A DNA stretch of 64,000 nt from Pseudonocardia petroleophila (GTDB lineage: Bacteria; Actinomycetota; Actinomycetes; Mycobacteriales; Pseudonocardiaceae). The DNA is taken from NCBI RefSeq assembly GCF_014235185.1, contig NZ_CP060131.1, forward strand, positions 6,426,140-6,490,139, written 5' to 3'. The translations under genes were made by a program, and so were the position numbers. The stretch's first letter is position 1. Each line of letters opens with the position of its first letter. The notes beneath the pieces are model-generated. The model was not told where the DNA came from, did not search any database, and was given only the letters and a program-made list of their open reading frames with translations. Shown here piece after piece: positions 1-8,533 of the stretch.

Positions 1-267
1 TTCCGGGTCGTCACCGAGGCGCTCACCAACGTCGTCAAGCACGCGCGCGCGACCCGGGCCGACGTCGACGTGCGCCGCGACGACCGGCACCTCGACGTGC
101 GGATCACCGACGACGGCCGGGGGCTCGGTCCCGACCGGGAGCCCGGCGCCGACGGCGTCGGCCTGGGCTCGATCCGCGGCCGCACCGAGGAGATCGGCGG
201 GCGCTACGAGCTGCACTCCGGCCCGTCGGGCACCGTCGTGGCGGTGCTGCTGCCGGTCGCCTCCTGA
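1..267 (+). CDS. Sensor histidine kinase, C-terminal fragment (5' end outside window)
   Basis: Only the last 88 residues are present, and the reading frame is open from base 1. They form the ATP-binding (HATPase_c) domain of a two-component kinase: an N-box like TEALTNVVKHA, then the G1 box DDGRGLG and a later G2-like segment DGVGLGSIRGR. The N-box spelling and the ending (GGRYELHSGPSGTVVAVLLP) are typical of NarL/DegS-type (HisKA_3) kinases of actinobacteria, so a LuxR-type response regulator would be expected as partner, but none lies in this window. Its 3' end overlaps the convergent protease gene by 64 bases. Confidence 0.85.
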   Translation, partial: FRVVTEALTNVVKHARATRADVDVRRDDRHLDVRITDDGRGLGPDREPGADGVGLGSIRGRTEEIGGRYELHSGPSGTVVAVLLPVAS

Positions 268-1715
268 ACCGGCAGGGCGCCCACCGCCGTCGCCAGCCGG
301 CCCAGGTCCGGCATGACCCCGATCAGGAAGGTCGACGCGACCGGAACCTGCCCCGTGCCCGGCGTGTCGCGCAGCAGGTCGCGCATCGCCTTGGTGCGCA
401 GCCGCGGCCCGCCCGCCGCGACGACCATCCCCTGCACCGCGGCGGCGACCCCGGCGATGATCGCCGCGGCCGCACTCGTGCCGCCGAAGGGTCCGTGGGC
501 GCCGCCCCGGGTGCCGACGACGGGGGCCCGCACGCCGTCGCCCCAGGCGTAGCAGTCCACCCGCGCCCCGTAGTTGGACCGGGCGGCACCGTGGTAGGCG
601 TGGCCGGTGACCCCGCCGTCGGTCTCGACCTCCTGCCAGCAGGCGCCCACCACGATCGCCCCGGAGTCCTCGGCCGGCACGTCGCGCGACAGCCTGCGGC
701 CCGCGGTGCTGCGCCACAGCGAGATGTCCGCGGCCCCGTTGCCCGCGGCCTCGACGACGACGATGCCCTTCGCCGCCGCGAGCCGGATGGCGTGGAAGGT
801 GGCGTCGTCGGCCTCGGCGCACAGATAGCCCGTGTGCGGCAGGTGCACCTCGAGCAGCAGGACGTCACCGGCGGCGAGGTCGTTGCGGGCGACGAGGATC
901 GCGTCGACGGTGCGCATGACGGTGCCGCCGTCGTAGTGCGAGCAGGTGCGGACCGTGGCGCGCGGCACGATGCCGGTGCCGCCGACGCCGTTGGTGCGCC
1001 CGACGAGGATGCCGAGCACGCTGGTGCCGTGGTCGCCCTCCGACGGGCTCTCGTCGAACCGGTTGCGGTGCACCAGCGGCGCCGTCCCGGCGAGACCGTC
1101 CACGTCGGGGTGGGTGAACTGCCATCCCTGCTCGACGTCGACGACGCGGATGTCCTCGCCCCGCCCGCCCCGGTGGTCCCAGGCCGCCCAGGCGTTGACG
1201 CCCTCCTCCCCCGGCCGCAGCCAGCCCTGTCCGGACTGCACGGTCAGAGCGCCGATCGCCGCCGGTGCGCCCGGGCTCTGCGCCGCCGACTCGACGTAGG
1301 CGTTCACCACCCCCCGCTCCGACGCCGCCCGGTCCCGCTCCCCGGCGAGCAGCTCCTCGACCAGCTGCTCCGCGGACTTCACCCCGTCCAGGCCCGCGAG
1401 GTCGATGCGCCAGTACCGGGTGAGGCTCTCCAGCGGCGCGAAGTCGGGGTCGTCCGCCGCCTCCCGCTCCGCCTCCAGCAGCTCGCCGACGCTCAGCGCG
1501 GTGACGACCCGCTCGACCCGCGGCACCTTGTTGCGGGCGAGGAAGTCGCGCAGCGGCCCGAGCAGGTCGAGGTTGTCGTCCAGGACGCGGTCCAGGTCGT
1601 CGCCCGCGCCGGCGGCCACCTTCTCGCCCAGCACGAGTACGACGGCGGGGGCCGGGACACTGGGCCGGGGCGGCATGTCCGGAGCCGGTTCGTCGGGGGT
1701 TCGGGGGGTGTCCAT
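204..1715 (-). CDS. S8 (subtilisin-like) serine peptidase without signal peptide
   Basis: 503 residues. The subtilase catalytic residues are all visible: Asp193 (VVDVEQGW), His229 (GDHGTSVLGI), the oxyanion Asn326 (EAAGNG) and Ser414 (GGTSAAAA). The first 170 residues or so are not protease domain; they are charged and rich in Ala/Asp/Glu, and I do not recognise them. There is no signal peptide and no membrane segment, which is unusual for the family and suggests a cytoplasmic enzyme or export by an unrecognised route. The ATG follows a good ribosome site (GGAGG). The gene stands alone and converges with the kinase upstream of it, overlapping by 64 bases. Family assignment is firm; substrate and role are unknown. 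Confidence 0.9.
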   Translation of the reverse strand: MDTPRTPDEPAPDMPPRPSVPAPAVVLVLGEKVAAGAGDDLDRVLDDNLDLLGPLRDFLARNKVPRVERVVTALSVGELLEAEREAADDPDFAPLESLTRYWRIDLAGLDGVKSAEQLVEELLAGERDRAASERGVVNAYVESAAQSPGAPAAIGALTVQSGQGWLRPGEEGVNAWAAWDHRGGRGEDIRVVDVEQGWQFTHPDVDGLAGTAPLVHRNRFDESPSEGDHGTSVLGILVGRTNGVGGTGIVPRATVRTCSHYDGGTVMRTVDAILVARNDLAAGDVLLLEVHLPHTGYLCAEADDATFHAIRLAAAKGIVVVEAAGNGAADISLWRSTAGRRLSRDVPAEDSGAIVVGACWQEVETDGGVTGHAYHGAARSNYGARVDCYAWGDGVRAPVVGTRGGAHGPFGGTSAAAAIIAGVAAAVQGMVVAAGGPRLRTKAMRDLLRDTPGTGQVPVASTFLIGVMPDLGRLATAVGALPVQEATGSSTATTVPDGPECSS

Positions 1716-1904
1716 CTCGCCTCCAGCTCGCCGTCGCGGTCGTCCGGTGCCGACCGGGGTCGGGGGCGTCCCGCCCCGGTACGGCGTCGCCCGGCTCCGG
1801 CGGAACGCCGCGACGCGACGCAGTCTCGTCCGGACCGGCGACGCGGGGAAGGGCTGCGGTGACGCTCCCCGGCGTCCACCCCGCCCCGGACCCCGCCGGT
1901 CACC

Positions 1905-2780
1905 TCACCCGCGCTCCTGCGGCCGGGTCCGGCGCGCCACCGCCACGAACTCCGCCACCAGCGGGTGGGCGGCGCTGCGCAGCCAGGCCAGTGAGATCGG
2001 GACGCGCGGGGCGTCCACGATCTCGCGGTAGCGGATGGCGGGGTGGCTGTAGAGCCTGCCCGTGGAGGCCGGGGTCAGGCCCACCCCGCGGCCCGCGGCG
2101 ATCGCCTCCATCCACTCGTCGACGTTGCGCACCCGCACCATGACCTGCGGCCTGCGCCCCGCGTCCCACAGGTCCGGCGTCGTGGTGCCGGACACGACGT
2201 TGATCACCACCGGCCCATCGGCGAGGTCGGCGAGGCGCACCACCTCGTGCGCGGTCAGCGGGTGGTCGGCGGGCAGCGCCGCCACCCGGGGCTCCTCGGC
2301 CAGCACCAGCGAGCCCAGGCGCGGGTCGTCCGGCACACCGGGCAGGAAGCCCACGTGGGTGCGCCCGTCGGCCAGGCCCGCGACGGCGTCGTCGTAGCGC
2401 CGGATCTCGACCACGACGTCGGGGTGCTCCTGCTCGAACGCCCGGACGATCGGCCCGGTGTACTCGGCCGTGGAGCCCCACGTGAAGCCGACGCGCAGCA
2501 CCGGCAGCCGGTCCGACGCCGCCCGCACGGCCTCGTCCATCGCCGAGAGCACGCGGTGCGCGTGCGGCAGGAACCGGACGCCCGCCGCGGTGAGGGCCAC
2601 CGACCGCCGGTCCCGCCGGACCAGCGTGCCGCCCACCATCCGCTCCAGCCCGGCGATCGTGCGGCTCAGGGCGGGCTGGGTCATCCGCAGCCGGACGGCC
2701 GCTCGGGTGAAGCTCAGCTCCTCGGCCACCGCGACGAACGCGCGCAGGTGCCGCAGCTCGACCGCGTTCTCCTGCGTCAT
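1905..2780 (-). CDS. LysR-family transcriptional regulator
   Basis: 291 residues, normal LysR length. An N-terminal winged helix-turn-helix (about residues 8-66; key segment SFTRAAVRLRMTQPALSRTI) is followed by a substrate-binding domain of the periplasmic-binding-protein fold. The gene is divergent from the DapA-like/OYE/MHS/SDR operon beginning at 2934, with 153 bases between them. That arrangement is typical of LysR activators that control the neighbouring operon and repress themselves. A GGCATC-N5-GATGCC inverted repeat lies just upstream of its start and may be the operator. The inducer cannot be read from the sequence. The ATG follows a GAGGGG ribosome site. Confidence 0.93.
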   Translation of the reverse strand: MTQENAVELRHLRAFVAVAEELSFTRAAVRLRMTQPALSRTIAGLERMVGGTLVRRDRRSVALTAAGVRFLPHAHRVLSAMDEAVRAASDRLPVLRVGFTWGSTAEYTGPIVRAFEQEHPDVVVEIRRYDDAVAGLADGRTHVGFLPGVPDDPRLGSLVLAEEPRVAALPADHPLTAHEVVRLADLADGPVVINVVSGTTTPDLWDAGRRPQVMVRVRNVDEWMEAIAAGRGVGLTPASTGRLYSHPAIRYREIVDAPRVPISLAWLRSAAHPLVAEFVAVARRTRPQERG

Positions 2781-2795
2781 CTACCCGCCCCTCAC

Positions 2796-2817
2796 GGCAT
2801 CTCTGTGATGCCTCACA
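2796..2817. promoter_or_regulatory. Candidate LysR operator in divergent promoter region
   Basis: Two overlapping inverted repeats lie 16-37 bases upstream of the LysR start: GGCATC-N5-GATGCC (2796-2812) and TGTGA-N4-TCACA (2804-2817). LysR-type proteins usually bind partly symmetric sites between themselves and the genes they control. The symmetry is visible; binding is inferred. Confidence 0.45.
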
Positions 2818-2933
2818 TGCATAACAGCTGCCAGATCGGCATTTCCGCCACCCCGAACCACGGACGTAACTTCCCGTCGACCCGCTGGTCGCTCTCCTCC
2901 GACCGGCGGCCCCGACGAAGGGAACGACCGACG

Positions 2934-3860
2934 ATGGTCTCACTGCGCGGTGTGATCCCCGCCCACCTGCTGCCGTTCACCGCCGACCTCGAGATCGACG
3001 AGCCCCAGCTCCGGAGGCACGTGCGCGCCCTGCTCGACGTGGACGGCGTCACCGGGATCACCACGAACGCCCACGCCTCCGAGGTCGCGACCCTCACCGC
3101 CGACGAGCAGCGCCGCGTCCTCGACGTCGTGCTCGACGAGGCGGCCGGCACCGTCCCGGTGATCTCCGGTGTCTACCAGGACGGGTCCGCCAAGGCCGCC
3201 CGGATCGCCGCGGACGCCGAGGCCGCCGGCGCCGACGCGCTGCTCGTCTTCCCCTCGGTCGTGCTCGACGGCGGGTCGCAGCTGCGGCCGGAGATGGCGT
3301 TCGCGCACTACGCGGCGATCGCCGACGCCACGAGCCTGCCGATGATCGCGTTCGTCTACCCGTCCACGTCCGGCCTGCGGCTGGGCACCGACGCGGTCGT
3401 GCGGATCTGCTCGGAGATCGACAACGTCGTGGCGGTCAAGGAGTGGTCCAACGACATCGTCGCCTACGAGCGCACCCTGCGGGCCCTGCGCTCGCTGGCC
3501 AAGCCGGTCTCGGTGCTGTCGAGCTTCAGCCGCTCGCTGCTCGCCTCGCTCGTGCTCGGTGCCGACGGGGTGCTCTCGGGGCACGGCAGCCTCGTCGTCG
3601 ACCTGCACGTCGAGCTGTGGCGCGCGGTCGAGAAGCAGGACCTCGCCGAGGCCCGGCGCGTCTGGGAGCGCATCCGGCCGGTGGCGGAGGTCTGCTACGA
3701 CGACCCGTTCCTCGACGGCCACAACCGCATGAAGGTGGCCCTGGCCGAGCTGGGTCGGATCGACCGGGCGCACGTCCGGCCGCCGCTGCAGCCCGTGGGT
3801 GCCGCCGAGCGCTCCCGGATCCGCTCCGTCGTCGAGCGGGCGGGGCTGTCCCGTGGCTGA
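2934..3860 (+). CDS. Dihydrodipicolinate synthase-family (DapA-like) aldolase or dehydratase
   Basis: 308 residues, a class I aldolase of the DHDPS/NAL superfamily with a TIM barrel. The Schiff-base lysine is Lys169 (VVAVKEW) and the catalytic tyrosine is Tyr142 (AFVYPST). The phosphate/carboxylate-binding loop reads GITTN instead of the GTTGE usual in true DapA, so this is probably not lysine biosynthesis but a catabolic relative such as a 2-keto-3-deoxy-sugar or hydroxy-oxo-acid lyase. It is the first gene of a tightly coupled operon; its stop overlaps the GTG of the next gene by 8 bases. The ATG at 2934 follows GAAGGGA. Confidence 0.88.
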   Translation: MVSLRGVIPAHLLPFTADLEIDEPQLRRHVRALLDVDGVTGITTNAHASEVATLTADEQRRVLDVVLDEAAGTVPVISGVYQDGSAKAARIAADAEAAGADALLVFPSVVLDGGSQLRPEMAFAHYAAIADATSLPMIAFVYPSTSGLRLGTDAVVRICSEIDNVVAVKEWSNDIVAYERTLRALRSLAKPVSVLSSFSRSLLASLVLGADGVLSGHGSLVVDLHVELWRAVEKQDLAEARRVWERIRPVAEVCYDDPFLDGHNRMKVALAELGRIDRAHVRPPLQPVGAAERSRIRSVVERAGLSRG

Positions 3861-5607
3861 CCTCTTCGACCCCGTCGTCATCGGTGGGGTCACACTGCGC
3901 AACCGGACCCTGCTGCCGTCGATGACCACCCGCCTGGCCGACGACGACGGCCACGTCACCGACGCGACCGTCGCCTACTACCGGGCGCGGGCGGAGGGCG
4001 GTGTCGGCCTGGTCACCGTCGAGATGGCGTCGCCGGAGATCGCGGGCAAGCACCGCTTCCACGAGCTGGGGATCCACCACGACCGGTTCCTCCCCGGCCT
4101 GCGCCGGCTCGTCGACGTGCTGCACGAGGCGGGCGCGACGGCCTCGATCCAGCTCGGCCACGGCGGCAGCCGGGCGCGCAGCGTCGTCTCGGGGGTCCGG
4201 CCCGTGTCCGCGTCGGCCGTGCCGACCCCGGTGTTCGAGATCGAGCACGAGATCGCGGTGCCCGAGGCGATGACGGCGCAGCGGCTGGAGGAGGCGTTCG
4301 CCGCGTACGTGGCCGCCGCGCGCCGGGCCCGCGAGGCGGGCTTCGACGTCGTCGAGCTGCACGGCGCGCACGGCTACCTGATCTCGCAGTTCCTCTCGCC
4401 GGCGGAGAACACCCGGACCGACTCCTACGGCGGGTCGCTGGAGAACCGGGCCCGCTTCGGCCTGGAGATCCTGCGGCGGATCAAGGCCGAGGTCCCGGGC
4501 CTCCCGGTGATCTTCCGCATCGGGGTGGAGGACTTCTTCTCCGGTGGCCTCACCCTCGACGAGGGCATCCGGGTGGGGTGCTGGGCCGAGCGCGACGGCG
4601 CCGACGCGGTGAGCGTGACCGCGGGGCACTACCGCTCGCTGCCCGACGCCGCCCGGATGATCCCCCCGATGGTGTACCCGGAGGCCACCTTCCTGGAGTA
4701 CGCGGCGCGGATGAAGCGGTCCGTGTCCGTGCCCGTGATCGGGGTCGGGCGACTCGGCGACCCGGAGGTCGCGGCGCGCGCGGTGGCCGAGGGCCACCTC
4801 GACGTGGTCGCGCTGGGCCGACCGCTCATCGCCGACCCGCGGTGGGTCGCCAAGGCGCAGGCGGGCGAGCCGGTGCGGCGCTGCCTGGCCTGCAACCACT
4901 GCGTCACGCACATGCGCTCGGGGGCGACACTGTCCTGCGTGGTCAACCCGGCCACGGGACGCGAGCTGGAGTACGCGGACGCCACCCCCGCCACCGGGCG
5001 CCGCATCGTCGTGCTCGGCGCGGGGCCGGCCGGGCTGACCTACGCCGCCGAGGTGGCGCGGGGCAACGACGTCGTCGTCGTCGAGCGGGCCGACCGGCCC
5101 GGCGGGGCGTTCCGGCTCACCGGTCTCGCGCCGCGGTTCAACGACGTGGTCGCGGCCGAGCCGACGTTCGCCGCGTACGTCGCCGAGATGGAGCGCGACT
5201 GCGCCCGCAAGGGCGTCACGTTCCACTACCGCACCGAGGCCACCGCCGCACTGCTCCGGGACGCCGACCTCGTCGTCGTCGCCACCGGGGCCCGCTACCG
5301 CTTCGGGCTCGGCGCGGTGGTCCCCCGGCTGCTGCACACCCGCGCCGCCCGCTCGCGCGCCGCCCACCGCCTGTTCGCCTCCGACCGGATGCGCGACTGG
5401 CTCTACCACCGGGTCCGCCGCGGAACGGGCGCCGCCCTCGCCGCCCGGCTCCCGCTCGCAGCGCGCACGGAGGTGGTCGTGATCGGCGACGCCGCCCGTG
5501 CCGGCAAGGCCCGCGAGGCGATCACCAGCGCCTACGACGCCGCCCTGCGGAGCACCACCCGTCCCACCCCCGACCCGACCCGACCCACGGAGGTCGCATC
5601 CCGATGA
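3853..5607 (+). CDS. Old-yellow-enzyme oxidoreductase of the 2,4-dienoyl-CoA reductase type (FMN, 4Fe-4S, FAD)
   Basis: 584 residues from the GTG that overlaps the upstream stop. Residues 1 to about 340 form the FMN TIM barrel, with LHGAHGYLISQFLSP and the SYGGSLENR motif typical of the family. Cys344, 347, 350 and 362 form a CX2CX2CX11C cluster-binding motif, one residue tighter than the CX2CX3CX11C of E. coli FadH. The FAD/NAD domain begins with VVLGAGPAG at about residue 385. The C-terminal dinucleotide part is short and lacks a clear second GxGxxG. The likely chemistry is reduction or oxidation of an enoate, enone or trimethylamine-like substrate. Translational coupling to the aldolase and transporter implies a shared pathway. 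Confidence 0.88.
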   Translation: MADLFDPVVIGGVTLRNRTLLPSMTTRLADDDGHVTDATVAYYRARAEGGVGLVTVEMASPEIAGKHRFHELGIHHDRFLPGLRRLVDVLHEAGATASIQLGHGGSRARSVVSGVRPVSASAVPTPVFEIEHEIAVPEAMTAQRLEEAFAAYVAAARRAREAGFDVVELHGAHGYLISQFLSPAENTRTDSYGGSLENRARFGLEILRRIKAEVPGLPVIFRIGVEDFFSGGLTLDEGIRVGCWAERDGADAVSVTAGHYRSLPDAARMIPPMVYPEATFLEYAARMKRSVSVPVIGVGRLGDPEVAARAVAEGHLDVVALGRPLIADPRWVAKAQAGEPVRRCLACNHCVTHMRSGATLSCVVNPATGRELEYADATPATGRRIVVLGAGPAGLTYAAEVARGNDVVVVERADRPGGAFRLTGLAPRFNDVVAAEPTFAAYVAEMERDCARKGVTFHYRTEATAALLRDADLVVVATGARYRFGLGAVVPRLLHTRAARSRAAHRLFASDRMRDWLYHRVRRGTGAALAARLPLAARTEVVVIGDAARAGKAREAITSAYDAALRSTTRPTPDPTRPTEVASR

Positions 5608-6926
5608 CCGACACCACCGAGCGTCCCGCAGGCGGCGCACCCGCCGGCGCGGCCACGCCACGCCAGACCCGCAAGGTCGCCTTCGCCAGCCTGGTCGGCA
5701 CCACCGTGGAGTGGTACGACTTCTACATCTACGGCACCGCCGCTGCGCTGGTGTTCCCCACGGTGTTCTTCCCGGACTTCTCCCCCGCCGCGGGCCTGCT
5801 CGCGTCGCTGTCCACCTACGCCGTCGGGTTCGCCGCGCGGCCGCTGGGCGGCATGGTCTTCGGTCACTACGGCGACCGCGTCGGCCGCAAGAAGATGCTG
5901 GTCATCTCGCTGCTGGCCATGGGGGCCGCGACGCTGGCGATGGGCCTGGTGCCCGGGTTCGCGCAGATCGGGATCCTCGCGCCGATCCTCGTCGTGGGGC
6001 TGCGCTTCGTCCAGGGTGTCGCCGTCGGCGGCGAGTGGGGCGGCGCCGTCCTGATGGCCGTCGAGCACGCACCGCCGGGCAGGCGGGGCTTCTACGGCTC
6101 CTGGCCGCAGATCGGCAGCCCGCTGGGGCTGGTGCTCTCCACCGCCGCGTTCTCCGCCGTCGGCTTCCTGCCCGACGAGGACTTCATCGCCTGGGGGTGG
6201 CGCCTGCCTTTCCTGGCCAGCGCGCTGCTCATCATCGTCGGGCTCGTGGTGCGGCTGCGGATCATGGAGTCGCCGGTGTTCGCGCAGATGGAGGCCGCGG
6301 GCGGCACCGCGCGCATGCCCGTCAAGGACGCGATCACCCGCCACACCCGCAGCGTGCTCGGCGCCGCAGGCGCGTTCGTCATCATCAACACCGTCTTCTA
6401 CCTGGTGACCGTGCTCGGCCTGTCGTGGGCGACCACGCACGTGGGCATCCCCCGCGGCACGTTCCTCGCCGCCGTGCTCGTGGCCGCCGTGCTGATGTGC
6501 GCCACCGTGCCGCTGTTCGGCGCGCTGTCCGACCGCCTCGGCCGCAAGCCGGTGTTCGGCGCGGGCGCGGTCCTCGTCGCGCTCTTCGCGTTCCCGCTGT
6601 TCTGGCTCATCGAGTCCGGCTCGACGCCGCTGCTGTTCCTCGGCGTCATCGTGGTCATGGGCATCGGCCACCCGCTGATGTACGGGCCGCAGGCCGCGCT
6701 GTACTCGGAGATGTTCCCGCCGGAGGTCCGCTACAGCGGCGCGTCGCTGGGCTACCAGATCGGCGGCATGCTCGGCGGGCTGGTCCCGCTGCTGGCCAGC
6801 GCCCTGCTCGTCGCCAACGACAACGCCGCATGGCCGATGTCCGCGCTGCTGGCCGTGATCGCCGTGATCAGCCTGGGCTCGCTGCTGAGCATCCGCGCCC
6901 GCTACGGCGACGAGGTCCCGTCGTGA
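5604..6926 (+). CDS. MFS transporter, metabolite:H+ symporter (MHS) family
   Basis: 440 residues, about 12 membrane segments. It has the MHS hallmark near the N-terminus (GTTVEWYDFYIYG) and the loop 2-3 motif GDRVGRKKML. Family members import carboxylates and zwitterions such as citrate, alpha-ketoglutarate, shikimate or proline/betaine with protons. The ATG overlaps the preceding stop as ATGA, and its own stop overlaps the next GTG as GTGA, so it is an integral part of the operon. The operon substrate is therefore probably an acidic or zwitterionic small molecule. Confidence 0.92.
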   Translation: MTDTTERPAGGAPAGAATPRQTRKVAFASLVGTTVEWYDFYIYGTAAALVFPTVFFPDFSPAAGLLASLSTYAVGFAARPLGGMVFGHYGDRVGRKKMLVISLLAMGAATLAMGLVPGFAQIGILAPILVVGLRFVQGVAVGGEWGGAVLMAVEHAPPGRRGFYGSWPQIGSPLGLVLSTAAFSAVGFLPDEDFIAWGWRLPFLASALLIIVGLVVRLRIMESPVFAQMEAAGGTARMPVKDAITRHTRSVLGAAGAFVIINTVFYLVTVLGLSWATTHVGIPRGTFLAAVLVAAVLMCATVPLFGALSDRLGRKPVFGAGAVLVALFAFPLFWLIESGSTPLLFLGVIVVMGIGHPLMYGPQAALYSEMFPPEVRYSGASLGYQIGGMLGGLVPLLASALLVANDNAAWPMSALLAVIAVISLGSLLSIRARYGDEVPS

Positions 6927-7699
6927 CGGGTGTGCTCGCCGGCCGCACGGCCGCCGTCACCGGCGGGGGCCGCGGCATCGGCGCGGCCATCGCCGCGGCG
7001 CTGGCCCGCGAGGGCGCCACCGTCGCGGTGATCGACAAGGACGCGGAGGGGGCGGAGCGGACGGCGGCCGGGCTCGGCGGCGTCGCCGTCGCCGTCGCCG
7101 CGGACCTGACCGACGCCGAGCAGGCCGAGCGCGCCGTGCAGGACGTGGTCGACGCCGTGGGCGCACCGGACGTGTTCGTCAACAACGCGGGCATCCTGCG
7201 CGCGGGCGACCTGACCACCTCGCCGGTGGAGGACTGGGACGCGCAGTTCGCCGTCAACACCCGGGCCGCCTACCTGTCGGTGCGGGCCGCGTCCCGGCAC
7301 ATGCGGGAGCGCGCCGCGGGCGGGTCGATCGTCGTGGTGACCTCCAACTGCGCCGACACCCCGCGCATGGACCTCGGCGCGTACTGCGCGTCGAAGGCCG
7401 CGACCGACATGATGGCCCGCTGCCTCGCGCTGGAGCTGGCCGGTGCGGGCATCCGCGTCAACAGCCTGTGTCCCGGCTCGTGCGACACCGAACTGCAGCG
7501 CGAGCAGTGGCGCCGCCTCGGGATCGGCCCGGAGCGGCAGATCGCCGGCGACCCCGCGACGTTCCGCACCGGCATCCCGATGGGGCGCCTCACCACGCCG
7601 GAGGACGTGGCCGATCTCGCGGTGGTGCTGGCCTCCGACGCGACGCGCTTCGTCACCGGACAGTCGTGGCACGTCGACGGCGGGCAGACGCTCTCGTGA
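6923..7699 (+). CDS. Short-chain dehydrogenase/reductase (SDR) 1
   Basis: 258 residues, classical SDR. The cofactor motif is TGGGRGIG near residues 13-20, then NNAG, with catalytic Ser in VVVTSNC and the YxxxK pair in AYCASKAA. The acidic residue after beta-2 (VIDKD) points to NAD(H). The C-terminus ends with the usual GQSWHVDGGQTLS. GTG start overlapping the transporter stop (GTGA); the stop in turn overlaps the GTG of the second SDR. Confidence 0.92.
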   Translation: MTGVLAGRTAAVTGGGRGIGAAIAAALAREGATVAVIDKDAEGAERTAAGLGGVAVAVAADLTDAEQAERAVQDVVDAVGAPDVFVNNAGILRAGDLTTSPVEDWDAQFAVNTRAAYLSVRAASRHMRERAAGGSIVVVTSNCADTPRMDLGAYCASKAATDMMARCLALELAGAGIRVNSLCPGSCDTELQREQWRRLGIGPERQIAGDPATFRTGIPMGRLTTPEDVADLAVVLASDATRFVTGQSWHVDGGQTLS

Positions 7700-8445
7700 C
7701 GGACCTCGACGGAATGACCGCGCTCGTCACGGGCGGCGCCTCCGGGATCGGCCGGGCCACGGCCCTGCTGCTCGCCGGGCGCGGCGCCACCGTGGCGGTG
7801 CTGGACCTCGACCCCTCAGGGGCACCGGACCCGCTGCTACGGGTGCGCGCCGACGTGGCCGACGACGCCTCGGTCGCGTCGGCGGTCGCCGAGGCACTCG
7901 ACCGGCTCGGCGGCCTCGACGTGCTGGTCAACAACGCCGGCATCGGGGCGGCGGGCACCGTGGAGGCGGGCGGCCTGGACGAGTGGCGGCGCGTGCTGGA
8001 GGTCAACCTGCTCGGCACGGTGCGCGTGACCCGGGCCGCGCTGCCCGCGCTGCGCGCCTCGGCCGCGGCCTCGATCGTCGTGATCGGGTCGATCGTGGCC
8101 ACGGCGGGGCTGCCCGAGCGGGCGCTCTACTCCGCGAGCAAGGGGGCGGTGACGGCGCTGGCCCGCGCGATGGCCGCCGACCACGTGGGCGAGGGCATCC
8201 GGGTCAACTGCGTGCATCCCGGCACCGTCGACACGCCGTGGATCGGGCGGCTGCTCGACGCCGCCGCGGATCCCGATGCCGCCCTGACGGCGTTGCGGGC
8301 ACGCCAGCCCCTCGGCCGGCTCGTGTCGATGGACGAGGTGGCGCACGCCGTCGCCTACCTCGCGAGCCCGGCCGCGGCGTCGGTGACGGGCACGGAGCTG
8401 GCCGTCGACGGCGGGATGGCCGGCCTCCGGATGCCCCGGGCGTGA
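7696..8445 (+). CDS. Short-chain dehydrogenase/reductase (SDR) 2
   Basis: 249 residues, classical SDR: TGGASGIG cofactor loop, NNAG, catalytic Ser in VVIGSI and Tyr/Lys in LYSASKGA. An aspartate after beta-2 (VLDLD) favours NAD(H). GTG start coupled to SDR 1 by GTGA overlap; it is the last gene of the operon and is followed by a strong hairpin at 8450. Two different SDRs in one operon suggest two successive alcohol/keto steps or one oxidation and one reduction. Confidence 0.92.
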   Translation: MTDLDGMTALVTGGASGIGRATALLLAGRGATVAVLDLDPSGAPDPLLRVRADVADDASVASAVAEALDRLGGLDVLVNNAGIGAAGTVEAGGLDEWRRVLEVNLLGTVRVTRAALPALRASAAASIVVIGSIVATAGLPERALYSASKGAVTALARAMAADHVGEGIRVNCVHPGTVDTPWIGRLLDAAADPDAALTALRARQPLGRLVSMDEVAHAVAYLASPAAASVTGTELAVDGGMAGLRMPRA

Positions 8446-8449
8446 CCGC

Positions 8450-8481
8450 GGGCGCTCGCGCCGGCCCCGGCGCGAGCGCCC
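8450..8481 (+). terminator. Perfect 15-bp hairpin, probable transcription terminator of the aldolase/SDR operon
   Basis: Arms 8450-8464 and 8467-8481 are perfect reverse complements (GGGCGCTCGCGCCGG and its complement) with only CC between them. It starts 4 bases after the SDR 2 stop. There is no clear T-tract, as is common for actinobacterial terminators. Confidence 0.75.
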
Positions 8482-8533
8482 GTTCCGTCGTAGTCTCGTT
8501 CGGACCATCGACACGCAACGAAGGAGGCCACCC

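Noticed and set aside
1822..8506. Similar segments AGTCTCGTYCGGACC at 1822 and 8492 as a shared promoter motif
   Set aside because: The first copy has no gene downstream in that orientation, and one-mismatch 15-mers are expected by chance in 64 kb of GC-rich DNA.
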